A program made the position numbers and the translations under genes. 64,000 nucleotides of DNA, taken from the NCBI RefSeq assembly GCF_002086115.1, contig NZ_MVHJ01000010.1:62001-126000 (forward strand), written 5' to 3'. The notes under the pieces were generated by a model. The model was given only the letters and a program-made list of their open reading frames with translations. It ran no database searches and was not told the origin of the DNA. Every line of letters starts with the position of its first letter. Positions within the stretch are counted from its first letter, which is position 1. This stretch comes from Mycolicibacterium bacteremicum. GTDB taxonomy: Bacteria; Actinomycetota; Actinomycetes; Mycobacteriales; Mycobacteriaceae. Shown here one piece after another: positions 34,989 to 44,213 of this stretch.

Positions 34989-35953
34989 CAGCACGGACTC
35001 CCCGGCATCGGGATGCAGAAGTTTGTAGCCAGTAGCTCTGGTGCGGCGTTCTGGGCGTCGAGCATGCGGTTGATCTTGTCCCGGACCCGGCGCAACCGGG
35101 GAATGATGCGGCTGTTGTTGTCGGCCCAGCGGCGTACTCGGTCCTGGGCGTCGCGCACCTTCTGCAAGAAGGCATCCCGGTTGTTCACCCAGAACTCTCC
35201 GAAGGGCTTGAGGAAGCGATCACCGATGTCACCCATACCACTGAGAGCAGCCGCAAACCCCTTGCTGTACACCGTCAGGGTCTGCTCCAGGATGGCGATC
35301 TTGCGAACCATCTGCCGGAACTGCTCGGTATAGCCGTTCATCGACTCCAGATACTCGTCGGTGACGTTGAGGATGTTCGTGATCTGTCCGCGCTGCCGTT
35401 CCATCGTGGCGGTCAGGGCGTTGCCCGCCTCGATGATTGCCGAGATGGTGCTGACGTTGCCGTCGTTGATGCCGGCCTGGATGCGGTCGAGGGACTCCCG
35501 GATCGGCGCGGGATCGACGTCGTCGGTGATCTTGGTGGCGTCGGCCAACGCGCTCATCAGGTTGTACGGCATCTTGACCCGCTCCATCGGGATCGGCTGT
35601 GCGCCAAGCGGTTTGTCACCCAACGAGACCAGGTTGACGTAGTACCCGCCGACCACGGTCAGCATTCTCACCTGGATCTGGGACTGGTCCCCGACAAAAG
35701 CCTCGGAATCGACCAGCGCGGTCACCTTGATCTGCTCGGGTTCCATGGAAAGTTCCTTGACCTTGCCGACCGTGATGCCGGCGATCCGGACGTCCTCCCC
35801 GGAGCGCAGCGAGGCCGCGTCATCGGTGTAGAAGACCACGGCGCGCTGCCCAGGTGGGCTGACGTAGAGCAGACCTGCCACCACGGCGAGAATCGCCAAC
35901 AACGTCAGTGCGGCGGTCCCCCAGAAGGTTGGATTCAACGACATCTTCTTCAC
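34988..35953 (-). CDS. mceC: MCE-family protein MceC
   Basis: 321 residues from GTG 35953, chosen because it overlaps the mceB stop (GTGA). N-terminal anchor (FWGTAALTLLAILAVVAGLLYV), MCE domain (FYTDDAASLRSGEDVRIAGITVGKVKELSMEPEQIKVTALVDS), and a helical second half rich in coiled-coil-like sequence ending with two Cys (FCIPMPGSPC). Third subunit of the importer. Confidence 0.9.
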   Translation of the reverse strand: MKKMSLNPTFWGTAALTLLAILAVVAGLLYVSPPGQRAVVFYTDDAASLRSGEDVRIAGITVGKVKELSMEPEQIKVTALVDSEAFVGDQSQIQVRMLTVVGGYYVNLVSLGDKPLGAQPIPMERVKMPYNLMSALADATKITDDVDPAPIRESLDRIQAGINDGNVSTISAIIEAGNALTATMERQRGQITNILNVTDEYLESMNGYTEQFRQMVRKIAILEQTLTVYSKGFAAALSGMGDIGDRFLKPFGEFWVNNRDAFLQKVRDAQDRVRRWADNNSRIIPRLRRVRDKINRMLDAQNAAPELLATNFCIPMPGSPC

Positions 35954-36954
35954 TGATTGCACAGGATCACCCTTTGTCCGTTCAAGAGCACGTCCATCGA
36001 CTCCGGCAGTCGCGCTTGTCCTCGCGAACACGGCACCGGTTCGCCGGGTGACGTGGGCGGACCGATGTCATCCCAGATCACCGGGATCTTCTTGACCGAC
36101 TCGGTGAAATTGTCGAGAGCAGTGAATGCGCGGTCAAGGCCGAGGTCGATATCGGCTGTCTCACCGTCGAAGCCCATGTTCAGCAGCAGCCGTGAGGCCG
36201 CAGACGTGAACCCTGGGCCGTAGAGCTCGGACTTACGGAACTCGTCGAGCACCGTGAGCGATGCATCGAGAGGACGGTTGACCCAGTCGATGATCTGGAT
36301 CAGATCCTTTGACTGCCCGCCCAATTCGTCGGCGACTGCATTCAGATTCGCCATCAAGACCGAAATCACCTGCTGTCTGTCCGACGTGAATTCGGTCAGC
36401 TTGCGGATGCTGTCCAGCATCGGCGCCAGACCGCCCCCGTCGCCGGTCAACAGGTTGGCCGCGTTCTCTGTGAACTGGTCGATCTCATCGGGACTGAGGG
36501 TGGCCAGCACCGGCTGCAAGCCATTGAACAAGGTCGTGATGTCGAACGACGGCTGCGTCATGTTGACCGGGATCCTGTCCATCGTCTCCGGCGGCGCATC
36601 GGATTCGACAGGGTCGGTGATGTCGAGATAGCGCAAACCGGTGAGGGCCTGGTATTTGATCGACAGCCGACTTGTCGGTACCACCCCGTAGCGGTCGGCG
36701 AGGCTGAACCGGACGGCGGCCACGCTCTGGCCGGATCGGCGTTCCAACGCGATGTCTTGGACCTTGCCCACCCGGACACCGCGGACCCGGACATCGGCGT
36801 CCATGCGCAGCCCGGACGCGTCGCTGAATTCAGCAGTGAACACCCGGGTGTCACCGGCCACCGGTTGCCGCAACACATTCATGATCGCAATGAAGATCAC
36901 GAGCACGACCGCTACGGCCAAAACGAAGCGCCACAGGGCAGACCGGGCTGTCAT
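35950..36954 (-). CDS. mceB: MCE-family protein MceB
   Basis: 334 residues. One membrane anchor (FVLAVAVVLVIFIAIMNVL), MCE domain (FTAEFSDASGLRMDADVRVRGVRVGKVQDIALERRSGQSVAAVRFSLAD) and a helical C-terminal half that ends with the short Cys tail VILCNQ usual for B subunits. ATGA overlap with mceA and GTGA overlap with mceC show strict co-translation. Confidence 0.92.
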   Translation of the reverse strand: MTARSALWRFVLAVAVVLVIFIAIMNVLRQPVAGDTRVFTAEFSDASGLRMDADVRVRGVRVGKVQDIALERRSGQSVAAVRFSLADRYGVVPTSRLSIKYQALTGLRYLDITDPVESDAPPETMDRIPVNMTQPSFDITTLFNGLQPVLATLSPDEIDQFTENAANLLTGDGGGLAPMLDSIRKLTEFTSDRQQVISVLMANLNAVADELGGQSKDLIQIIDWVNRPLDASLTVLDEFRKSELYGPGFTSAASRLLLNMGFDGETADIDLGLDRAFTALDNFTESVKKIPVIWDDIGPPTSPGEPVPCSRGQARLPESMDVLLNGQRVILCNQ

Positions 36955-38042
36955 GACACACCACCCATCGCATTGATCGGTGCTGCGACCCCGGGAAGGT
37001 TGTCGAGCATGATGTGGACCTGTAGCGCCCGCTGTTCCGGTGAACCGGCGTACATCTTCTCGAAGCGGCTGCGAAGTTCGGTCAAACTGGCACCGATGTC
37101 CTCGGGTGCCACCAGGCCGGGCACAGTGTCCGTCAGCGTCTTGACGATGCTGACCGCCGGCGCCAGATCAGTCGAGTGCGAGGAGACCAACGTGCCCACC
37201 GCACCGAAGAACTTTCCTGCGATGACCTCGAATGTGGGTCGAGCCCGGGTGTCCCAGTACTCGGCGGAAAGCGGCTCGCCGAGCACCGGAATCTGCTCGT
37301 GGTTGAGCAGCGATTCGCGCGCCGTCACCTCGGCGGTGGCAAATCCGGCTCTTTGATTTATCGCCCAGCCGGCGTCCGAGATTCCCTTGACCAGTCCGGG
37401 CACCGCAACACTCACACCGGCGGCGTGCCGCAACAGCTGCTCGGTGGTCACCGTCTGCACGTCGGTGACCGCTTCGGCGACGACGACCATGGTTTCGACC
37501 AGCGGAGTGAGCCCGTCGGTGTAGCGCGTCGCCCGATCGATGACCTGGATCAACTGCGGGGTCACCACGCCACCGGTGATCTCACCGAGCCTGTAGAGCA
37601 ACGTCTGCAGCGTGTAATTTCCCTTGGGCATGGTCGTGAAACTCGCGCCGTCACGCAGCGCGTTGCCACCGGCGCCGGGAGTGATGTTGACACCGGTCAC
37701 GCCGAAGTAGTTGGCAGTACGGAAATCGATCTCGAAGGCGTCGGTGAGCCCTTGCGTCGGTGTGGTCTGCAGGTCGACATCGATCCGCACCTGCCCGCTG
37801 GACAGATTGGTGACCGAAGTGATGGTTCCGACCTCGACCCCATGCATCATCATCGGCGTGCCGTCGGTGACACCTTGCCCGAGATAGGGAACGGTCAGCG
37901 CGACGGACATGAGATCCGCGGGCCGCCCACGGAACGGATTCACCACCAGGAATGTGACCACCAGCGCGCAGCAGGACAGCAGGATCGCACCGACCAGCCG
38001 CAGCCGGCGGGCCTCGGCATCGGCCGTCATTCTCAACAACAT
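36951..38042 (-). CDS. mceA: MCE-family protein MceA
   Basis: 363 residues; AGGGGAT lies five bases before ATG 38042. Membrane anchor (LVGAILLSCCALVVTFLVV) followed by the MCE domain (LTVPYLGQGVTDGTPMMMHGVEVGTITSVTNLSSGQVRIDVDL) and the CUP1-type helical region. Shorter than many MceA proteins (about 400-450), which end in a disordered tail absent here. First mce gene of the operon, nine bases after yrbEB. Confidence 0.9.
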   Translation of the reverse strand: MLLRMTADAEARRLRLVGAILLSCCALVVTFLVVNPFRGRPADLMSVALTVPYLGQGVTDGTPMMMHGVEVGTITSVTNLSSGQVRIDVDLQTTPTQGLTDAFEIDFRTANYFGVTGVNITPGAGGNALRDGASFTTMPKGNYTLQTLLYRLGEITGGVVTPQLIQVIDRATRYTDGLTPLVETMVVVAEAVTDVQTVTTEQLLRHAAGVSVAVPGLVKGISDAGWAINQRAGFATAEVTARESLLNHEQIPVLGEPLSAEYWDTRARPTFEVIAGKFFGAVGTLVSSHSTDLAPAVSIVKTLTDTVPGLVAPEDIGASLTELRSRFEKMYAGSPEQRALQVHIMLDNLPGVAAPINAMGGVS

Positions 38043-38051
38043 GACGATCCC

Positions 38052-38921
38052 CTATCCCTTGAACACAAAGTTGGGCTGGATGCCGAACAGCAGGATTGTC
38101 ATCGCCAGATCCAGCACCATGATGGTGACCAGACTCGATCGGATCGCCCTGCCCGATGCCTGACCCACACCCACCGGACCGCCGGAAGCAAAATAGCCGA
38201 AGTAGCAGTGGATGATGGTGACCGCGGTACAGAAGACGGCCGCTTTGAGCAGAGACAGACCGATGTCCTCCGGCGTCAGGAACTGGACGAAGTAGTGGTC
38301 GTAGGTGCCCTCGGGCTGGTTGTATGCCCCGCCGATGATCAGCTTGGAGATGTAGAAGCTGATCACCAACGTCAGTAGAAATCCCGGTATGACACAGAGC
38401 AAACCGCCGATGACCCGTGTGCCGACAACGAACGGAATGGACCGCAGACCCATTGCCTCGGTCGCGTCGATCTCGTCCGCGATACGCATCGAACCGATCT
38501 CCGCGGTCATCCGGCAACCGGCCTGTGAGGCGTAGGCGACGCCGGCCACCAACGGAGCCATCTCACGCACATTGCCCCAGCCGCCGATGATGCCGGTCAG
38601 CGACCCCAGTCCGATCAGGTTCAGGGTGGCGAACGCCTCGATGGCGACGATCGCACCGACGGTGATACCAAGGATGGCCAGGACGCTGATGACACCGCCG
38701 TCGACGATGAGTGATCCCTTACCCCAGGCGAGATTGTTCATCACCTGCAGCGTTTCGCGGCGGTAGCGGCGCACGGTCGTGGGCAGCAGGATGAACGTCT
38801 GGGCGATGAAGACGGCCCACTGACCGGCTTCCTGCAGCACCTTCTGCGGGCCGGCAAAGAGTTTCGGCATCCGCAGGTGGCGCGCGGGGGCACTACGTCG
38901 TCCGGTGGACGCGGCTACCAT
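38052..38921 (-). CDS. yrbEB: YrbE/MlaE-type permease, subunit B
   Basis: 289 residues from ATG 38921, overlapping the yrbEA stop by ATGA. MlaE-family permease with five or so membrane helices; motif IVAIEAFATLNLIGLGSLTGIIGGWGNVREMAPLVAGVAYASQAGCRMTAEIGSMRIADEIDATEAMGLRSIPFVVGTRVIGG contains the coupling region (EIGSMRIADEIDA) contacted by the ATPase. Pairs with subunit A and MceG to form the ABC core of the importer. Confidence 0.93.
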   Translation of the reverse strand: MVAASTGRRSAPARHLRMPKLFAGPQKVLQEAGQWAVFIAQTFILLPTTVRRYRRETLQVMNNLAWGKGSLIVDGGVISVLAILGITVGAIVAIEAFATLNLIGLGSLTGIIGGWGNVREMAPLVAGVAYASQAGCRMTAEIGSMRIADEIDATEAMGLRSIPFVVGTRVIGGLLCVIPGFLLTLVISFYISKLIIGGAYNQPEGTYDHYFVQFLTPEDIGLSLLKAAVFCTAVTIIHCYFGYFASGGPVGVGQASGRAIRSSLVTIMVLDLAMTILLFGIQPNFVFKG

Positions 38922-39859
38922 CACGCCACCGCCATCGGAAAGAACATCGACTGGAACTGGGTGACGGCCAGGTTCACGAACACGATCGCGATCACATTGA
39001 TGACCACGGAGGCGTTCACCGCGTCCGCGACGCCCTTCGGCCCACCCTTGGCCTCCATACCGCGCTGGGCAGCCACCACCGCGACGATGGCGCCGAAGAT
39101 CATCGCCTTGGCGATGGTGAACCACACATCGATGGGTTTGGCGAAGGCTCCGAACGAGAGCCAGAAGCTGCCCGGTGTCACATCGTTGATCGTCACCGCA
39201 ATCACGAATGCGGCACCGACACCCATGGCGATGATGATGGTGCACAACAGCGGCGCAATGGCAATGAGCGCCAGGAAGCGCGGAACAACCAGTCGCCGAA
39301 CGGGATCCAGACCGAGCACGCGCATGGCATCGAGTTCCTCGCGGATGGCGCGGGCGCCGAAGTCAGAGGCGATGGCGGCGGCAGCGGCCCCGCCCATCAG
39401 CAGACCCGCGGTCACCGGGGCCCCCTGGCGCAGTACGGCCACACCGGTGGCCGAACCGACCAATGAGTTCGCACCCACCTCGTTGACCAGACCCGAGAGT
39501 TGGACAGCGATCATCGCACCGAAGGGAATGGCCATCAGCATCGCCGGCAGTGCCGTGACCTTGAGTAGCTGCCAAGCCTGCACAATGAACTCGCCGAAAG
39601 GCAGTCGGAATGTGAGCGTATCGACGACGGCGTAGCGCAACACCGAGGCGGCCAGCAGGACGGCACGTCCCATGGTGGCCGCACTGTTGACCGGAATGGC
39701 TGCGAATCGGCCAACGCCCCTGCGGACGACCGCTCGGGCCGCGGGCCGGCCGGCGCCGTGTCTGCCACTGCGCGGACCGGCAGCCGCCGCGGAGGCAGAG
39801 CCATCGACGAGCGACGGCGCACCCTCGATGACGTCGTCACCCCTGGTCTGTACTGACAT
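38921..39859 (-). CDS. yrbEA: YrbE/MlaE-type permease, subunit A
   Basis: 312 residues with an N-terminal extension of about 55 low-complexity residues rich in Ala, Gly and Arg that is unusual for YrbE. The MlaE core has GAMIAVQLSGLVNEVGANSLVGSATGVAVLRQGAPVTAGLLMGGAAAAAIASDFGARAIREELDAMRVLGLDPVRRLVVPRFLA, including the ATPase-coupling stretch DFGARAIREELDA. First gene of a 12-gene operon on the minus strand. Operator E is 111 bases upstream. Confidence 0.93.
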   Translation of the reverse strand: MSVQTRGDDVIEGAPSLVDGSASAAAAGPRSGRHGAGRPAARAVVRRGVGRFAAIPVNSAATMGRAVLLAASVLRYAVVDTLTFRLPFGEFIVQAWQLLKVTALPAMLMAIPFGAMIAVQLSGLVNEVGANSLVGSATGVAVLRQGAPVTAGLLMGGAAAAAIASDFGARAIREELDAMRVLGLDPVRRLVVPRFLALIAIAPLLCTIIIAMGVGAAFVIAVTINDVTPGSFWLSFGAFAKPIDVWFTIAKAMIFGAIVAVVAAQRGMEAKGGPKGVADAVNASVVINVIAIVFVNLAVTQFQSMFFPMAVA

Positions 39860-39969
39860 TCAGAGCTCATCCCTTTGCGTGTCGGTAGCGCTCGCCATGG
39901 TCTGGTACCTCACAGTTTCGGACGGACTGTGTTCCAGACCACGTTCTTCGCGGCTCACAGTACACTACG

Positions 39970-39987
39970 TATGTACATTGCGTATGG
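39970..39987 (+). promoter_or_regulatory. Operator-like motif, site E (mce operon promoter)
   Basis: TATGTACATTGCGTATGG, matching site C at 14 of 18 positions. It lies in the promoter of the yrbE-mce operon, downstream of the end of the small exported gene. Confidence 0.78.
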
Positions 39988-40032
39988 TCAATTGCTTCGA
40001 CTCTGCAGGTCTTTGCTGCAGGCGTGGTTGAA

Positions 40033-40617
40033 TCAGCTGTAGCAGGGGGCGCCGGGAGTGTCAGGAGGGCTGCACGACGCTGGGCCCAGTTGGACCCAAC
40101 TCAGGTCGATCCAGGGAGCGGACAGCCACGTCCTGGTGGGTTCGATCAGAAAACGCATTGGCCCGCGCTCACAGTAGGTGCCGCTCAACGGCGTGATCGC
40201 GCAGGTGGTCCCCTCATGGGCGATGACACTGTATGGGCGCAGCGGCAACTGTGCCTGCGAGTTCGGGAACCGAATCCCGACCGTCCAGTCGTAGTGGACG
40301 GCGCGGTCACCATCGATCCACCCGATGTGTCGGGTGCCCTGCGGCGCACCCGGAATGAAGCCCGTGCAGCCGAAGCTGCCGCGCCGCCAGATCCCGCAGT
40401 TCTGCCCATTGGGAGTCGTGAACCACACCCCGCCGGGCACAGCAAACGGGAGCGCATCGACGCGGTCGTAGTACTTGATATCAGGCCAGGGACTGGCGGC
40501 TGCGGGCGCCGGCGGTTCGGCCGAGGCGGTGAATCCGGACGACGGCGCCACCCAAAAGCCCGCGGACACGACGAGCGCCGCAATCGCAACACCCCTACGC
40601 AGCAGCGCCTTTGACAT
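40033..40617 (-). CDS. Exported protein of unknown function upstream of the mce operon
   Basis: 194 residues from ATG 40617. A signal peptide (LLRRGVAIAALVVSAGFWVAPSSGFTASAEP) precedes a beta-rich domain with four or more Cys (NGQNCGIWRRGSFGCTGFIPGAP, TTCAITPLSGTYCERGPMRF, PASCSPP). The spacing suggests two or three disulfides and a compact secreted fold. No family recognised with certainty. Operator F lies 35 bases upstream, so it is co-regulated with the importer; a periplasmic lipid-handling role is a guess from context. Confidence 0.72.
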   Translation of the reverse strand: MSKALLRRGVAIAALVVSAGFWVAPSSGFTASAEPPAPAAASPWPDIKYYDRVDALPFAVPGGVWFTTPNGQNCGIWRRGSFGCTGFIPGAPQGTRHIGWIDGDRAVHYDWTVGIRFPNSQAQLPLRPYSVIAHEGTTCAITPLSGTYCERGPMRFLIEPTRTWLSAPWIDLSWVQLGPASCSPPDTPGAPCYS

Positions 40618-40651
40618 CTCGGCACAGTGGCCCGAACAACGCATGGACCGA

Positions 40652-40669
40652 ACATACACGATGTTCAGA
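40652..40669 (-). promoter_or_regulatory. Operator-like motif, site F (exported protein promoter)
   Basis: On the minus strand TCTGAACATCGTGTATGT. The plus strand shows the perfect inverted repeat GAACAT-N5-ATGTTC at 40650-40666. It matches site D at 13 of 18 positions. Confidence 0.72.
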
Positions 40670-40744
40670 CAGGCTGAACAGAGGTTCTCGAAATTGGTTT
40701 GCTGCCTCGACGTGACCGTCAATTGGTCGGAAGGCGAACGGGCG

Positions 40745-42064
40745 TCAGCGCCCGTACACCACCGCATTCAGCAGACTCGCGAGAAACACGGCCAGGTTGT
40801 CGGTGTCGTCGAGGTGTGCCTCGCCGGCCATGGCACCGGCGAAGCTGCGTTCGAACGTCCACATCAATACCGCCGCCAGTTGTGCGGCCGGTGGCCCCTC
40901 GATTGCGATCCCGGATTCCCGATCGGCCTCGATGACGGCCTCCAAGGTGTCGGTCATCCGGGTGATCGTTGCCAGATAGAGCTCGCGAAGTTCTGGCCGG
41001 CGCGACCATTCATGAATTGCGTTGCGTGCCACCGCCAGCGTCTCGATGTCGTAGCTCAACCACTCGGTGATCACTTTTTCGATCTCGGCGGAGTCGGCGC
41101 GGTTTGCTTGTGCCAGCATCTCGAACCCCGAGGCGATTCCCTCCGAGGCGGTGCGGAACAGCGCGACGAACGCGTCATCTTTACTGCTGAAGTAGAAGTA
41201 AAACGATGCGCGGGAGGCGTTTGCGGCGGTCAGGACATCGGCGACACTGAGCTCGTCCAGCGACCGTTCGGCAAGCACCTGCGTCATGGCGGCGAGGATG
41301 CCCGCTGCCATGTCGGGTTCGACAGCAGCGGTATCGCCGCTGTCGGCCTGGCCGTCCGGTCGATCCACCGTCACCGGACTCGACACCGCCTTGGCCTTCG
41401 GCTTCACCCGCCGCCGCATCCGGGACGCCGGCCGCTTGGTGCCATACGTGGCCGCGAAGACCAGTTCCACGATCGACTCGACAGCGGATTCGGCGTCGGG
41501 AATCCGCGGGTCCAAGCCCAACGAACCGACATAGAACGACCGCTCCAGCCCGCACACCAGAACCCGTGCGATCAGGTCCGGTGGCACCTGACTGGCGGGC
41601 GCCTTGCCCTGCTCCCGTTCGTAGGTGATCTGCTCGGCGATCGCGGTGACGAAGCGCTCCAGCATCTGATTCCACGCGGCGGCCAACATCGGATTGCCGT
41701 GCATGTGCTCCACGGCGGCACACACCACCGCACCGTGCTCGGTCCACATCTCTATGGTGCGACGCAACGAGGTGTCCATCGCCCGCTCCCGCGATTTGCC
41801 CTCGCCGAACTCCCACGGACCGTGCGAATACGCCTCGTCGAGCAACCGGGCCACCATGGCCACCAACACGTCGTACTTGGACGCGAAGTAGTGGTAGAAA
41901 TTCGCGCGGGACAACTTGGCGCGCTTGATGATCTGCGCGACAGTGACGTCCTGGAAGGACGACTCCGCGAGTAGCGCTTCCAACGCGGCGAAGATGGCGA
42001 GTTCGGCATTGCCGGATCCGCTGTGGCTGCGAGGACGTTGCCGAACGGGAAGCGACGGTTTCAC
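40745..42064 (-). CDS. Tandem double-TetR transcriptional regulator (Mce3R-like)
   Basis: 439 residues with two complete TetR modules. The first HTH is at about 20-65 (FQDVTVAQIIKRAKLSRANFYHYFASKYDVLVAM), the second at about 255-300 (LDELSVADVLTAANASRASFYFYFSSKDDAFVAL). A basic linker (RPASRMRRRVKPKAKAV) joins them. This architecture is rare and is that of M. tuberculosis Mce3R, the repressor of mce3 and of neighbouring beta-oxidation genes. Adjacent to the mce operon and within the run of shared operators, it is the prime candidate regulator. A fused dimer could explain why several sites are asymmetric. No copy of the motif is visible in its own promoter. Confidence 0.9.
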   Translation of the reverse strand: MKPSLPVRQRPRSHSGSGNAELAIFAALEALLAESSFQDVTVAQIIKRAKLSRANFYHYFASKYDVLVAMVARLLDEAYSHGPWEFGEGKSRERAMDTSLRRTIEMWTEHGAVVCAAVEHMHGNPMLAAAWNQMLERFVTAIAEQITYEREQGKAPASQVPPDLIARVLVCGLERSFYVGSLGLDPRIPDAESAVESIVELVFAATYGTKRPASRMRRRVKPKAKAVSSPVTVDRPDGQADSGDTAAVEPDMAAGILAAMTQVLAERSLDELSVADVLTAANASRASFYFYFSSKDDAFVALFRTASEGIASGFEMLAQANRADSAEIEKVITEWLSYDIETLAVARNAIHEWSRRPELRELYLATITRMTDTLEAVIEADRESGIAIEGPPAAQLAAVLMWTFERSFAGAMAGEAHLDDTDNLAVFLASLLNAVVYGR

Positions 42065-42191
42065 TCGGTCAGGATAGCAGTGTCTAGATACTCTGACTGG
42101 TCATCTCGTACGGACAAATCCCACTTCGGACTGTGTCCTTTGACACGGTAACTATCCGCCGACGCTATCGCACCGACTCGGCTCACGCGTG

Positions 42192-44156
42192 TCAGAGCTG
42201 GGGCTGCAGATGCACCGACTCGGCTCCGTGGGTCACGGCGTAGTCCGTCAACTTGGGCTCGTGCGTGCGCCGCCAGTAATCGATGTACTTCCACGGGCTG
42301 TTGGTCACGACCCGGCCCTTGGAGTTGCGGTAATAGGTGCTCATGCCCGGATGGGTCCAGATGGAGTTCGCGAGCACCTCCCCCAGTTCCTCGTCGTACG
42401 TGTCGAAGACCTCCTGACGAACCTCGACAGTCGACAGCTCGTCATCGATCATCCGGGCGATGAGCTGGGTCACGTACTGCACCTGCATCTCGGTACCGGC
42501 GATGACGGTACCGCCGTGCCCGGTGTTGGTGTTGGGACCGTACAGACAGAAGAAGTTCGGGAACCCCGGTACCGAGATACCGAGATAGGCACGACCATCG
42601 TCGGTCCCCCACTGCTCATGCAACGACCGGCCCTCGCGGCCGTACACGTCGATCGAGCCCAACACGTTGACCGCGTCGAATCCGGTGGCGAACGCGATCA
42701 CATCGGCCTCGATTTCGGTGCCATCTACCAGCCGTATCCCGGTAGGCGTGATCCGTTCGATCGCATCGGTGATCAACTCCACGTTGTCCCGGCGGATCGC
42801 GGAGTACCACCCGTGATCGATGAGCAGCCGCTTCCCGTACACCGGGTAGTCCGGCACACTCTTGGCTATCAGGTCCGGTCGGCCCTCAAGTTGCGTCTGG
42901 ATGTAGCCGGTCAGCATCTTGCGTAGCGAGTCGTTGCCCTTGTTGATGGCCCGATCGGGGTGCTCGTAGTTCTTGTCCACCTGTAGCAGGCTGTGCAGCC
43001 GATCACCCATCCGCCAGAACACCCGCAGCCGGTACCAGCCCAGGTAGTGCGGAATGTGCTGGTGCAGCTTGCGCACGGAGTCCGACACCTCGCGTGACTG
43101 GTTGGGATGCGGCATGGCCCACTGCGGCGAGCGCTGGAACACCGTCACCGCGCCGGCCACCTCGGCGGCGGCCGGGACAAACTGCATGGCGCTGGCACCG
43201 GTCCCGATCACCGCAACACGTTTACCGGCGAGCTCGACGGAGCGATCCCACCGCGCGGTGTGCAGGCACGGCCCTTCGAACGAATCAATGCCCGCAATCC
43301 TCGGTAGCGCGGGCTGATTCAGCAGACCGACCGCGCTCACCACGACGTTGGTCTCGATGATTTCGACAGAGCCGTCGCGCCCCACCGCCCGGACCTCCCA
43401 GCGGCCCGACTGCTCGTCGAAGCGGGTCGACTCGACTGTGGTACCGAACCTGATGTTCGGGCGCACACCCCACCGGTCAGCCAACGCGCGCCAATACGCC
43501 GCCAATTCATCGCGGTGTACGAAGTAGCGCGTCCAGTCTGGATTCTGGTCGAACGAGAAGCAGTACAGGTGACTCGGAGTGTCTACGCCACAGCCAGGAT
43601 AAAGGTTCTCCTCCCAGGACCCACCGACATCGTCGTTCTTCTCGAAAACCGTATAACCGATACCGGCCTGCTCAAGTCGAATCGCCAGGCACAGCCCGGA
43701 GAGCCCCGCTCCGATGATCGCCACGTGGTACGCGCTACGAACCTCGGCAGGCGCCTGCGGTACGCCGCTGCGCTGGTAGATGCCCAATTCCTCGCCGAGC
43801 AACCGGCCGTAGTCGGCGGGCAGGGGTTCGCCCACCGACACCGACAAGATCTGCACCAACCGCTCCGGTGTCGGTTCCGGCGCCGGGGTGCGCACGCCGT
43901 CGCGAAGTTCGGTCAGCACCGCGAATGCCCCGTTGCGGATCTCCTGCACGATTTCTTCGGGAAGACCACCGTCGTCGTGGTCGTCGATATCGCGACGGTG
44001 CGTCGGGGTATATGGCGGCTGGATCCACCGATCCTCACCGGTCAGATGTGCCAGTGTCGCCAGCAGGGTCGGGATGTTGGCCGACCGCAGAAGGTCGGAC
44101 AGATCGTCATCACTCAACGACGCCAAGCGGGAGAGAGAATCGTTGCGAAATTGCAT
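42192..44156 (-). CDS. Type I Baeyer-Villiger monooxygenase with N-terminal extension
   Basis: 654 residues from ATG 44156 (ATG 44171 possible). FAD motif GAGLSG at 149-154, NADPH motif GTGASA at 318-323, and between them the BVMO fingerprint F293-x-G-x3-H-x3-W-D (FEGPCLHTARWD). The extra 140 residues before the FAD domain are mainly helical and resemble the extension of 4-hydroxyacetophenone monooxygenase-type BVMOs. It inserts oxygen next to a ketone to give an ester or lactone that the neighbouring hydrolase could open. Operator G overlaps its start region. Confidence 0.9.
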   Translation of the reverse strand: MQFRNDSLSRLASLSDDDLSDLLRSANIPTLLATLAHLTGEDRWIQPPYTPTHRRDIDDHDDGGLPEEIVQEIRNGAFAVLTELRDGVRTPAPEPTPERLVQILSVSVGEPLPADYGRLLGEELGIYQRSGVPQAPAEVRSAYHVAIIGAGLSGLCLAIRLEQAGIGYTVFEKNDDVGGSWEENLYPGCGVDTPSHLYCFSFDQNPDWTRYFVHRDELAAYWRALADRWGVRPNIRFGTTVESTRFDEQSGRWEVRAVGRDGSVEIIETNVVVSAVGLLNQPALPRIAGIDSFEGPCLHTARWDRSVELAGKRVAVIGTGASAMQFVPAAAEVAGAVTVFQRSPQWAMPHPNQSREVSDSVRKLHQHIPHYLGWYRLRVFWRMGDRLHSLLQVDKNYEHPDRAINKGNDSLRKMLTGYIQTQLEGRPDLIAKSVPDYPVYGKRLLIDHGWYSAIRRDNVELITDAIERITPTGIRLVDGTEIEADVIAFATGFDAVNVLGSIDVYGREGRSLHEQWGTDDGRAYLGISVPGFPNFFCLYGPNTNTGHGGTVIAGTEMQVQYVTQLIARMIDDELSTVEVRQEVFDTYDEELGEVLANSIWTHPGMSTYYRNSKGRVVTNSPWKYIDYWRRTHEPKLTDYAVTHGAESVHLQPQL

Positions 44157-44163
44157 ATCCGGA

Positions 44164-44181
44164 CCATACATAGCGTTCATA
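44164..44181 (-). promoter_or_regulatory. Operator-like motif, site G (BVMO promoter)
   Basis: Minus strand TATGAACGCTATGTATGG; 15 of 18 identical to site D and 14 of 18 to site I. It sits 8-25 bases upstream of the BVMO ATG, where a bound repressor would block initiation. Confidence 0.8.
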
Positions 44182-44213
44182 CGCAGTGTCAACGACACTC
44201 GGCGGCGCGCAGC

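Noticed and set aside
42065..42191. Copy of the shared operator in the tandem-TetR promoter
   Set aside because: No GTATG or CATAC core is present in this stretch.
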